Shown piece by piece: positions 9,057-19,055 of a stretch of DNA of 64,000 nucleotides. This DNA is from an uncultured Eubacteriales bacterium (GTDB taxonomy: Bacteria; Bacillota; Clostridia; Christensenellales; Aristaeellaceae). The number at the start of each line of letters is the position of its first letter. Position 1 is the first letter of the stretch. The stretch lies in assembly GCA_902789795.1 (NCBI GenBank), contig CADAPM010000001.1, positions 124,001 through 188,000 of the forward strand. Direction: 5' to 3'. The notes below the pieces were generated by a model. It was not told the DNA's origin, did not search any database, and saw nothing but the letters and a program-made list of their open reading frames with translations. The translations under genes were made by a program, and so were the position numbers.

Positions 9057-10739
9057 ATGACGATCATGGAACGGTATGAGTACTGGCTCGATCACGCGGA
9101 TCAGCCGGTGCGGGAACAGCTGGAGGCCATGAAGGGCCATCCGGCGGAGATAGAGGATGCTTTTTACCGCTCGCTGGCGTTCGGCACCGGCGGGCTCCGA
9201 GGTGTGCTGGGAGCGGGCACCAACCGCATGAACGTGCACACGGTGGCCCAGGCCTCCCAGGGCCTGGCGGATTACGTCAACCGGAATTTTCCTGAGGATC
9301 AGCGCTCCATCGCGGTCAGCTATGATTCCCGCATCCAGTCGGACGAGTTCGCCCGCACGGCTGCCGGCGTGTTTGCCGCCAACGGGATCCGGGTGCACAT
9401 CTACCCGCAGCTGATGCCCACCCCCTGCCTTTCCTACGCGGTGCGGGCGCTGGGCTGCGCCGCGGGCGTCATGGTGACTGCCTCCCATAATCCCGCCAAA
9501 TATAATGGATACAAGGTCTACGGCCCGGACGGGTGCCAGATCACCACCGAGGCCGCGGCGGCGATCCTCAAAGAGATCGACAAGCTGGACGTTTTCGCGG
9601 ACGTGCGCCGGGCGGACTTTGAAGGAGCCCTGGCCGACGGCCGGATCCGCTGGATCGGCGAAGAGGTGTATACCGCCTTCGTGAACGAGGTGAAGCGGCA
9701 GACGCTGCTCGGGCCCCAGGATCAGGTGGACCGAAATATCGCCATCGTCTACACGCCCCTGAACGGCACGGGCTTAAAGCCGGTGCTGAGGACGCTCCGG
9801 GAGAGCGGGTACACCAACATCAGCGTGGTGCCCGAGCAGGAGCAGCCGGACGGGCACTTTCCCACCTGCCCCTACCCGAACCCGGAGATCCGGGAGGCGA
9901 TGGAGCTGGGCATCGCCTGCGCGAAGAAGCAGAACGCGGCCCTGCTGATCGCCACGGACCCCGACTGCGACCGCTGCGGTATCGCGGTACGGGACGAGAA
10001 CGGGGAATACACGCTCCTGACCGGCAACGAGACCGGACTGCTGCTCTTGCAGTACGTCTGTGAGCGGCGTGAGGCCCTGGGCCGGATGCCGGAGCATCCC
10101 GTGATGGTCAAGACCATCGTCACCACCGACCTGGCGGAGCGCATCGCCCGGGATCACGGGGTGGAGACCGTGAACGTGCTGACGGGGTTCAAGTTTATCG
10201 GCGAGGTCATCGGCCGTCTGGAAGCGGCGGGTCGGGCTTCGGATTACATCTTCGGCTTCGAGGAGAGCTACGGCTACCTGTCAGGCACTTATGTTCGGGA
10301 CAAGGACGCGGTGAACGCGGCCTTCCTGATCTGCGAGATGTACGCCTGGTACCATGCCCAGGGCCTCAGCCTGACACAAGCCCTGAAAAACATCTACCGC
10401 AAGTACGGCTACGCGCTGAACACGCTCGATTCCTACACCTTTGAGGGCAGCGCGGGCTTTGAGAAGATGCAGGGGATCATGAAAAACCTGCGCGGAATTG
10501 AAGGCCGCATCGGACAGCTGGCGATCAGCGAGGTCCTGGATTACAGCCAGGGCCTGGACGGCCTGCCCAAGTCAGACGTGCTCAAGTTCAGGCTGGAGGA
10601 CGGCAGCTCCCTGGTGGTGCGCCCGTCCGGCACTGAGCCCAAGATCAAGGTCTATATCTCCGCCGTGGCGGAGGATGAGGCAAAGGCCCGGGAAAAAGCC
10701 GACGGCATCCTGGACGGGATCAAGGCCCTGCTCGCCTGA
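9057..10739 (+). CDS. Phospho-sugar mutase (phosphoglucomutase type)
   Basis: About 560 residues, an alpha-D-phosphohexomutase that interconverts hexose 1- and 6-phosphates (glucose and/or mannose). The ATG at 9057 follows GGGAGG at 9042-9047; the earlier ATG lies before this site. The four family elements are present: GTGGLRGVLGAGTNRMN near the start, the phosphoserine loop VMVTASHNPAKYNGYK, the metal-binding loop ATDPDCDRCGIAV (DxDxD), the sugar-binding loop FGFEESYGY and the phosphate-binding loop RPSGTEPKIKVY. The length and the FEESYGYL motif fit the PgcA/PGM2 group of Firmicutes. It would feed UDP-glucose and envelope sugar synthesis together with galT at 34550. Confidence 0.93.
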   Translation: MTIMERYEYWLDHADQPVREQLEAMKGHPAEIEDAFYRSLAFGTGGLRGVLGAGTNRMNVHTVAQASQGLADYVNRNFPEDQRSIAVSYDSRIQSDEFARTAAGVFAANGIRVHIYPQLMPTPCLSYAVRALGCAAGVMVTASHNPAKYNGYKVYGPDGCQITTEAAAAILKEIDKLDVFADVRRADFEGALADGRIRWIGEEVYTAFVNEVKRQTLLGPQDQVDRNIAIVYTPLNGTGLKPVLRTLRESGYTNISVVPEQEQPDGHFPTCPYPNPEIREAMELGIACAKKQNAALLIATDPDCDRCGIAVRDENGEYTLLTGNETGLLLLQYVCERREALGRMPEHPVMVKTIVTTDLAERIARDHGVETVNVLTGFKFIGEVIGRLEAAGRASDYIFGFEESYGYLSGTYVRDKDAVNAAFLICEMYAWYHAQGLSLTQALKNIYRKYGYALNTLDSYTFEGSAGFEKMQGIMKNLRGIEGRIGQLAISEVLDYSQGLDGLPKSDVLKFRLEDGSSLVVRPSGTEPKIKVYISAVAEDEAKAREKADGILDGIKALLA

Positions 10740-10761
10740 CAGACAACAGATACAGTAAAAG

Positions 10762-10785
10762 GCCGATCATACAAGGAGGATCGGC
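10762..10785 (+). other. Small hairpin in the lon leader
   Basis: GCCGATC (10762-10768) pairs with GATCGGC (10779-10785). The loop holds an AGGAG-like sequence, while the working Shine-Dalgarno CGGAGG lies just outside at about 10789-10794. It may affect initiation of lon; this is inference. Confidence 0.4.
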
Positions 10786-10797
10786 TTCGGAGGAAAT

Positions 10798-13127
<2,330 letters not shown>

Positions 13128-13128
<1 letters not shown>

Positions 13129-13751
13129 TGGCTATGGAGATCAAGAAAGCGGAATTCATCACCAGCCTGACGGCCTACCGGGATTTCCCGGGCAAGGGCC
13201 TGCCGGAGATCGCCTTCGCGGGCCGCAGCAACGTGGGCAAGAGCTCCCTGCTCAACAGCCTGACCCGCCGGAACAAGCTGGCCAAGGTCAGCGCCACACC
13301 CGGCAAGACCCGGCTCATCAACGTGTTCCGGGTCAACGACGCCTGGCACCTGATCGATCTGCCGGGCTACGGCTACGCCCAGGTGGATAAAAAGGAAAAG
13401 CAGCGCTGGGGCGAGATGATGGACGGGTATTTCCAGAAGTCCGATGCCCTGCGCCTGACCTTGCACCTGGTGGATATCCGGCACGCGCCGACCAAGGACG
13501 ACCTGACCATGAATGCCTTCCTGCGTTCCACCGGCCTGCCTTTTTACGTGATTGCCACCAAGCTGGACAAGATCAGCCGCGCCCAGCGCCTGCCCTGCCT
13601 GACCCTGCTCTACCGCACCCTGAGCGTGCAGCCCTGGCAGGTACTGCCCTATTCCTCGGAAACGGGAGAGGGCCGCGACCAGCTGCTGGAGCTCATCGAA
13701 AAGGTGATCGCAGAACAGCCGGCAGAGGAGCAGGAAGTCCCTCAGGACTAA
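13128..13751 (+). CDS. engB: Ribosome-biogenesis GTPase EngB/YsxC
   Basis: About 207 residues, a TRAFAC GTPase needed for large-subunit assembly. G1 is GRSNVGKSS, G2 lies in the ATPGKT region, G3 is DLPGYGYA, G4 is TKLD and the C-terminal SSETGEG segment supplies G5. The ATG at 13128 shares its A with the lon stop codon (TGATG). A GTG three bases earlier and an ATG at 13134 are alternative starts. Translational coupling to lon is likely. Confidence 0.96.
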
Positions 13752-13782
13752 TTATTACAAAAATATTACGAAAATATGAATT

Positions 13783-14343
13783 TCATCGGGACAGCCGCTC
13801 AATGAGCCGCTGTCCTTCTGTTTTGAGCCACTTCCTGGCGTTCTGGTAGTCGGGCATCTGGGATGCTACGAGCTTCCAGAAGGCGGGGGAGTGGTTCATT
13901 TCTTTCAGATGGCAGAGCTCGTGGATCACCACGTACCGCCGCACGGGCTCCGGCGCGAAGGCCAATAAGCAGTTGAAGTTGAGGGAACCCTTGCTGGAGC
14001 AGCTGCCCCAGCGGGTTTTCTGGTTCCGGACCGTGATGCGGGTTGGATATACGCCCAGCCGCGGGGCGTAGGTGTCGATGAGCCCGGGCAGGAAGCGCTT
14101 CGCTTCCTCCGCCATGGCTTTGAGCTCCGCGCCGGTGAAGGCGGGACCCGCTGCGGCAGCCCGCTGTTCCACGCGCTCCACGTGCTTTTCGATCCATTCC
14201 CGGTGCTGGGCTATGAACTGCCTGACGGCGGCGTCAGTCATGAAGTACGGGGCGCGGACCTGGACTGTTCCGTCCTTCAGTACCTGTAAGGAGATGGTCT
14301 TTCTGGCGCTCCGGATCACCTGGATCTCAAATTTTTCCATCAT
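13783..14343 (-). CDS. YgjP/DUF45-type zinc metallopeptidase
   Basis: About 186 residues. The ATG at 14343 has GAGG 6-8 bases upstream; the frame extends a little further but without such a site. The protein carries the hallmark sequence NQKTRWGSCSSKG and a zinc motif HELCH at residue 141 followed by MNHSPAFW, giving the HExxH plus downstream histidine of the M48-like YgjP (WLM-related) family. No signal peptide or membrane segment is seen, so it acts in the cytoplasm. In characterised genomes these often sit near restriction-modification or repair genes, but nothing of that kind is here. Substrate unknown. Confidence 0.88.
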   Translation of the reverse strand: MMEKFEIQVIRSARKTISLQVLKDGTVQVRAPYFMTDAAVRQFIAQHREWIEKHVERVEQRAAAAGPAFTGAELKAMAEEAKRFLPGLIDTYAPRLGVYPTRITVRNQKTRWGSCSSKGSLNFNCLLAFAPEPVRRYVVIHELCHLKEMNHSPAFWKLVASQMPDYQNARKWLKTEGQRLIERLSR

Positions 14344-14410
14344 TCCGTCCTCAATTTTTAACAAACTTTAAGAAAATTTAACAAATTTTTCAAAAATATT
14401 TCAAAAGTAC

Positions 14411-14439
14411 TTGAAAATTTAATAAATTTGTAATATATT
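14411..14439 (+). promoter_or_regulatory. Promoter with A-tract upstream region
   Basis: TTGAAA (14411-14416), a 17-base spacer and TATATT (14434-14439). Bases 14350-14410 are a run of short A- and T-tracts (TTAACAAATTTTT-like), which resembles an UP element and separates this gene from the divergent peptidase gene. Confidence 0.68.
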
Positions 14440-14471
14440 GTAACAAATATGTCGTTTGGAGGGGACTTGCC

Positions 14472-15518
14472 ATGTCGTGCAAACGTCTCGTCAGTTTAGT
14501 TCTCGTTTTTGTGCTGCTGACTGTGTGCGTCCCTGTGGTCTCTGCCGCAGCCAAGACCTATACGGGCACCATCAACAAGGATAAGATCAACTTTCGTGCC
14601 AAGGCTTCCACCTCCTCTACGGTGATCAGCACCTTCAAAAAAGGGGATAAGGTAAAGGTCACGGGCATCTCCGGTAATTTTTACAGCGTCACATTCAATA
14701 AAGTCAAAGGCTATGTGATGCGCAAGTTCGTGGCCCTCACCTCGACGGACAAGAAGGCGCTGGAAACGCAGACCGCTGCCGCCAAGAAGACCGTCACGCC
14801 CAGGGCGACCGCCACGCCGAAGCCGACGGTGAAGTCGACCGCAGATCCGGCGATGAAGGGGATCACCAAGATCTCCCAGATCAAGGTGCCCGCCACCTCC
14901 AAGAAGGGGGACAGCGGGGCCAAGGTCAAGGCTCTGCAGCAGGCGCTGAAGCTCAAGAAATATTATAAAACCAATGTCAACAGCAAGTTCGACAATAATA
15001 CGGTCGCCGCGGTCAAGGCCTTCCAGAAAGCCAGCAAGCTGGATCAGACCGGCAAAGCGGATTATGCCACCATCCAGAAGCTGTTCGGCAAAAAGGCGGC
15101 GGATTTTAAGTATACCACCGAGCAGCTGGACTGGTTCAACGGCGGCGCTAACGTGATCCCCCGGGGCGCGACCTTTACGGTCAAGGACGTGCTGACCGGC
15201 AAGACCTTCAGGTGCAAGCGCCTGTACGGCGCCAACCATATGGATACCGAGCCCCTCAACGCCGAGGCCACCGCGACCATCAAGCAGCTCTACGGCGGCA
15301 ACTGGAGCTGGAACCGCCGCGCGGTGCTGGTGCTGTACAACGGCCACGTCTACGCGGGCTCCATGAACGGCATGCCCCACGGCAACTGCCGCATCAAGAA
15401 CAACAATTTCGACGGACATTTCTGCATCCACTTCACCGGCTCCAAGACCCATGGCAGCAAGAAGGTGGACGGCGCGCACCAGAAGGCGGTCAAACGGGCG
15501 CTGCGGGCGAGATGGTAA
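14472..15518 (+). CDS. Secreted SH3b and peptidoglycan-binding-domain protein
   Basis: A 348-residue exported protein. A signal peptide (VLVFVLLTVCVPVVSAAA, cleavage near residue 26) leads into a bacterial SH3 domain (NKDKINFRAKASTSSTVI to about residue 92). A Thr/Lys/Pro linker follows, then a PG_binding_1 domain (GDSGAKVKALQQALK to FGKKA, about 137-200). The last 130 residues form a conserved module I cannot name with certainty. It has many potential ligands: NHMDTEPLNAEA, a WSWNRRAV strand, MPHGNCRI, GHFCIHFTGSKTHG and a late His. The spread of His, Asp and Cys suggests a cell-wall enzyme, perhaps related to L,D-transpeptidases, but this is inference. A strong GGAGGGG precedes the ATG. Confidence 0.82.
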   Translation: MSCKRLVSLVLVFVLLTVCVPVVSAAAKTYTGTINKDKINFRAKASTSSTVISTFKKGDKVKVTGISGNFYSVTFNKVKGYVMRKFVALTSTDKKALETQTAAAKKTVTPRATATPKPTVKSTADPAMKGITKISQIKVPATSKKGDSGAKVKALQQALKLKKYYKTNVNSKFDNNTVAAVKAFQKASKLDQTGKADYATIQKLFGKKAADFKYTTEQLDWFNGGANVIPRGATFTVKDVLTGKTFRCKRLYGANHMDTEPLNAEATATIKQLYGGNWSWNRRAVLVLYNGHVYAGSMNGMPHGNCRIKNNNFDGHFCIHFTGSKTHGSKKVDGAHQKAVKRALRARW

Positions 15519-15543
15519 GAGAATACTTGTGATGGAGAAAACG

Positions 15544-16386
15544 ATGATGAAGACGATCAGGCTGATTTCCCTGTTGATGGCTTTTCTCCTGCTGATCCCG
15601 GCTCCTGTGAGCCTGGCGGCGGAAGCGGACGAGGGCGGAGAAGGCACGGTAGAGTTCTTTGAAGTACCGGAGCTGGATTCCGCGGCGGAAGAAGTGCTGA
15701 CGGAGACGGAGCCCTTCATCCCCGACGGGATGGAGAAGACGATCTTCAATGAGGACGACAGGATCACCGTCAAGAATCCGTCCAAATTCCCTTACTCGGC
15801 CATCGCCTACCTGAATGTCACGGGGGAGTGCGGCTGCACCTGGACCGGCACAGGCTTCATGGTCAGCAAGGACCAGATGCTCACGGCGGGGCACTGCCTG
15901 CGCTGCATCAAGCACTACAAATGGCCGAAAAAGATCACCTTCTATTTCGGATACAAAAACGCCCGCAGCTACCTGTACAAGTATACCGGAAGATGGCGCA
16001 TCTACGTCGGCAACCTGTACGAAGACAGGGAGTATACCACGGATTGGGACTTCGGCTGCATCCGGTTCGCCCAGAACGTGGGCGACAGGACGGGCTGGTT
16101 CGGCTCCCGGTACGGGCTTTCGGACAAGCAATTGAATATGAAGTTCATGAACGTGGCCGGCTACCGGGACGGCGTGCTGAAATATGACACCGGCTTCGTG
16201 GAAGTGCTGAGCAGCCAGCATCTCAAATACAGGATGGATACCCTGCCGGGCAACAGCGGCGGGCCGGTCTATGACCCGGATTATTATGCGGTGGGCATCA
16301 ATATCGCGCAGAATAACAGCTATAACATCGGCTTCCGGCTGGTCAATTTCGTGCGTGAGCAAATAGATGCATTAGAAAAACCGTAA
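15544..16386 (+). CDS. Secreted trypsin-like (V8-type) serine protease
   Basis: About 280 residues. I favour the ATG at 15544 (GGAG six bases upstream) over the ATG at 15532. A signal peptide (hydrophobic to LLLIPAPVSLAA) is followed by an acidic propeptide-like stretch to about residue 65. The chymotrypsin-fold core has all three catalytic residues: His in MLTAGHCLRC, Asp in TDWDFGCIRF and Ser in LPGNSGGPVY. Two close Cys (ECGCTW) and HCLRC could form disulfides. The GNSGGPVYD context and N-terminal strand order fit the S1B glutamyl endopeptidase group. It begins 25 bases after the SH3 protein gene, so the two may be co-expressed and secreted together. Substrate unknown. Confidence 0.87.
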   Translation: MMKTIRLISLLMAFLLLIPAPVSLAAEADEGGEGTVEFFEVPELDSAAEEVLTETEPFIPDGMEKTIFNEDDRITVKNPSKFPYSAIAYLNVTGECGCTWTGTGFMVSKDQMLTAGHCLRCIKHYKWPKKITFYFGYKNARSYLYKYTGRWRIYVGNLYEDREYTTDWDFGCIRFAQNVGDRTGWFGSRYGLSDKQLNMKFMNVAGYRDGVLKYDTGFVEVLSSQHLKYRMDTLPGNSGGPVYDPDYYAVGINIAQNNSYNIGFRLVNFVREQIDALEKP

Positions 16387-16401
16387 GCCGCAGCAGGACA
16401 C

Positions 16402-16430
16402 TTGCATTTTAGATCCCAGGCTGTTATATT
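16402..16430 (+). promoter_or_regulatory. Promoter for the oligoendopeptidase gene
   Basis: TTGCAT (16402-16407), a 17-base spacer and TATATT (16425-16430). The leader to the ATG at 16507 is about 70 bases. Confidence 0.6.
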
Positions 16431-16506
16431 GTTGAAGGCTGTAAAACGCCGGCCGGCTGAATGCTGGTCAGCGTTTTCTTATTGGGAACATAAGGGAGGA
16501 GAAAAC

Positions 16507-18195
16507 ATGATCGATTTTCGTCAAATGCCCTACAAGCGCCCGGATATGGAGGCCATGAAGCGCTGCATCGAAGAGACCACCGCCGTGATGCAGAACGCGA
16601 AGACCTATCAGGAGGCGCGGGCGGCCTTCTTCGCGCTGCAGGAGCAGGAGCAGCAGGCCGCCACCATGATGTCCCTGTGCTCGGTCCGCAACACCATCGA
16701 CACGACGGATGAATACTATGACGGCGAGATGAAGTGGCTGCGCGAGCAGAACGCCGCCCTGATCCCGCTGCGCAAGAAATACCGCGAGGCTCTGGCCGCC
16801 TGCGCCTTCCGTGCGGATTTTGAAGCCGAGTTCGGCAGCCAGATGTTCAAGATCATCGACGCCTCCCTGAAGACGACGGATGAGAAGATCATCCAGGATA
16901 CCATCCGCGAGGGCGAACTGCGCCAGGCCTACCAGAAGGACAGCGCCATGGCCATGACGGAGTTCCGCGGCGAGCGTTGCAACTTCTACGGCCTGCTCAA
17001 GCACATGGAAAGCACGGACCGGCAGGAGCGCAAGGAGGCCTTCGAGGCCTGGGCCAGGCTGTACGAGCAGATCAGCCCCAAGCTGGATCAGCAGTATGAC
17101 GAGCTGGTGCAACTGCGCGTCGGCATGGCGAAGAAGCTGGGCTTCAAGTCCTATACGGACCTGGCCTACCTGGATCGGCACCGCTTCGACTACACCCAGG
17201 AGGACGCGGCCAACTTCCGCGCCCAGATCCGGGATGTCATTACGCCCGCCGTGGCGGAGATCCGCGAAAAGCAGCGCCAGCGCCTGGGCGTGGATAAGCT
17301 GCGCTACTACGACGAGGCCCTGATCTTCCCCGAGGGAAACGCGGACCCCATCGGCAATATGGAAGAGCTGGTCAAAAAGGCGCAGAAGATGTACCGGGAG
17401 ATGAGCCCGGAGACCGGCGAGTTCTTCGATTTCATGGTGGATTACCATCTCTTCGACCTGGAGACTCGGCCCGGTAAGCGCATGGGCGGCTATATGACCC
17501 GTTTCCCGGGCTATAAGGCCCCCTTCATCTTCAGCAACTTTAACGGCACCAGCGCGGACGTGGATGTGCTGACCCACGAGGCGGGCCATGCCTTCCAGGG
17601 CTATCTGGCCATGCGCTCGATCCCCATCAGCATGCTGTCCGGCTCCACCTCCGAGATCAACGAGATCCATTCCATGACCATGGAGCACTTCGCCTATCCC
17701 TGGATGGACAGCTTCTTCGGCGAGCGCAGCGAGCAGTACCTGACCGCCCACCTGATCGGCGCCCTGGCTGTGATCCCCTACATGGCCTGCGTGGACGAGT
17801 TCCAGCACCGCGTGTATGCGGAGCCGGATATGACCGCCCTCGAACGCCGCCGCGTCTGGCGCGAGATCGAAAAGGTCTACATGCCCTGGCGCGACTATGA
17901 CGGCCAGCCCTTCCTGGAGGAAGGCGGCTTCTGGATGCAGAAGCAGCACATCTTCCTGTATCCCTTCTATTATATCGACTATGCCCTGGCCCAGATGTGC
18001 GCCTTCCAGTATTACAGCCTCATGAAGACGGACCGCAAGGCGGCGTGGGAGAACTACCTGCGCCTCTGCCGCGCGGGCGGCACCAAGGGCTATTTCGACC
18101 TGCTGAAGGTCGGCGACCTGCTCAATCCCTTCCATGACGGTACCGTGGAAAAGAGCGTCCGCCACGTGATCGATGAACTGAAGGAACGCTATTAA
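16507..18195 (+). CDS. M3-family oligoendopeptidase
   Basis: About 562 residues, a cytoplasmic zinc peptidase of the PepF/thimet group that trims short peptides. The ATG at 16507 follows GGGAGGAG by 6 bases; a much earlier in-frame ATG lies inside the promoter. The zinc site is HEAGHAFQ with the first His at residue 357, and the downstream third ligand lies in SEINEIHSMTMEHF. A tyrosine-rich segment (LYPFYYIDYALAQ) shapes the substrate tunnel, as is usual in M3 enzymes. Length and spacing are normal for the shorter Firmicutes branch. It is a single-gene unit with its own promoter and terminator. Confidence 0.95.
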   Translation: MIDFRQMPYKRPDMEAMKRCIEETTAVMQNAKTYQEARAAFFALQEQEQQAATMMSLCSVRNTIDTTDEYYDGEMKWLREQNAALIPLRKKYREALAACAFRADFEAEFGSQMFKIIDASLKTTDEKIIQDTIREGELRQAYQKDSAMAMTEFRGERCNFYGLLKHMESTDRQERKEAFEAWARLYEQISPKLDQQYDELVQLRVGMAKKLGFKSYTDLAYLDRHRFDYTQEDAANFRAQIRDVITPAVAEIREKQRQRLGVDKLRYYDEALIFPEGNADPIGNMEELVKKAQKMYREMSPETGEFFDFMVDYHLFDLETRPGKRMGGYMTRFPGYKAPFIFSNFNGTSADVDVLTHEAGHAFQGYLAMRSIPISMLSGSTSEINEIHSMTMEHFAYPWMDSFFGERSEQYLTAHLIGALAVIPYMACVDEFQHRVYAEPDMTALERRRVWREIEKVYMPWRDYDGQPFLEEGGFWMQKQHIFLYPFYYIDYALAQMCAFQYYSLMKTDRKAAWENYLRLCRAGGTKGYFDLLKVGDLLNPFHDGTVEKSVRHVIDELKERY

Positions 18196-18216
18196 AGCTG
18201 AATAACGCGCCTCAAT

Positions 18217-18263
18217 AAGCCCCTGCTCTGCAGCTCTCTCGTCTGCAGAATAGGGGCTTTTTT
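18217..18263 (+). terminator. Terminator of the oligoendopeptidase gene
   Basis: AAGCCCCT and CTGCAG on the left pair with CTGCAG and AGGGGCTT on the right across a short internal mismatch, followed by TTTTTT. Confidence 0.85.
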
Positions 18264-18291
18264 GTGTGTTTTTTGGAGTAAAAACCGTCAT

Positions 18292-18333
18292 TTTACTCAT
18301 GAATGAACAAAATTTACTCATGAATGAACAAAA
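18292..18333 (+). repeat. Two tandem 21-bp direct repeats, candidate operators
   Basis: Bases 18292-18312 and 18313-18333 are identical 21-base units sharing the core ACTCATGAATGAAC. They end 6 bases before the -35 box of the next promoter. A 21-base period is two helical turns, which places both copies on one face of the DNA. This suits cooperative binding of an activator or repressor. The regulator is unknown. Confidence 0.8.
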
Positions 18334-18339
18334 TCTCCA

Positions 18340-18369
18340 TTGACATGAAGCCGTAACCGGTAATATAAT
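18340..18369 (+). promoter_or_regulatory. Consensus promoter for the 18435-19967 operon
   Basis: Perfect TTGACA (18340-18345), an 18-base spacer and perfect TATAAT (18364-18369), just downstream of the tandem 21-bp repeats. The leader is about 60 bases and ends in a TGGAGG Shine-Dalgarno. Confidence 0.85.
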
Positions 18370-18434
18370 ACGTAAAACGCGAATAGCGTTTATGGTCTAT
18401 TAAACATACTTTTAATAAATGGAGGTACAAGCAT

Positions 18435-19010
18435 ATGGCAACGATCATCCCGCGTTGGGAATGGCGCACCTTCGGTTCTGATTTCAAAGGCGCTGATGAG
18501 AAGATCATGGCACTGGAACCCTCCGTCAAGAAGAGCGGCGAAAAGTACATCCTTTCACGCAACAGCAACGAGAACTGCAAGATCCGCGACGACCTGATGG
18601 ACATCAAGTCCCCCGTCAATGTCAACGAGGACAAGCTGGAGCAGTGGTATCCGACCATGAAGCTCGAATTCCCGCTCAGCAAGGAGCAGGTCTGCGAGCT
18701 GTTCACCAAGTATTTTAAGGTGGATGTGCCGGAGCTGGCCGATTCCTATGACTACGCCGCCTTCGTGGAGCTCTGCAGCCAGCAGAAGGACCTGTGCGTG
18801 GTGGACGTCAAGAAGGTCCGCTACATCACCAAGATCGACGACACCACCGTTGAGGTGGCCGAGACCGAGTTCAACGGCGTGCCGAACCGCACCATCTGCG
18901 TGGAGCATATCGATCCCGCGCTGGTCATGAGCGTCGTGCGCAAGCTGGGCGTGCAGGACCTGCCCAATATCAACTACATCCGCGCCATGAAGGACGCTGT
19001 CGGCTTCTGA
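18435..19010 (+). CDS. Uncharacterised protein, possibly CYTH-like, with ppx
   Basis: A 191-residue soluble protein with no signal peptide. It starts with PRWEWRTFG and is rich in Lys, Glu and Asp. The second half alternates charged beta strands (KKVRYITKID, TTVEVAETEFNG, RTICVEHID). That pattern recalls the CYTH/triphosphate-tunnel fold, whose members hydrolyse or bind tri- and polyphosphate, but a clean ExExK motif is not visible. It is encoded 42 bases before a Ppx/GppA phosphatase and shares its promoter. A polyphosphate-related role is inferred from this neighbour only. Confidence 0.6.
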   Translation: MATIIPRWEWRTFGSDFKGADEKIMALEPSVKKSGEKYILSRNSNENCKIRDDLMDIKSPVNVNEDKLEQWYPTMKLEFPLSKEQVCELFTKYFKVDVPELADSYDYAAFVELCSQQKDLCVVDVKKVRYITKIDDTTVEVAETEFNGVPNRTICVEHIDPALVMSVVRKLGVQDLPNINYIRAMKDAVGF

Positions 19011-19037
19011 TCGGACGGCCCCGCAGCTTGATGAATG

Positions 19038-19055
19038 AAGGAGGAATGGCTGTTG
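19038..19055 (+). promoter_or_regulatory. Ribosome binding site that selects a TTG start
   Basis: A perfect AAGGAGGA (19038-19045) lies 7 bases before TTG at 19053. The upstream in-frame ATG (19035) overlaps this site and so cannot use it. The ATG at 19045 is out of frame. This places the ppx start at 19053. Confidence 0.7.
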
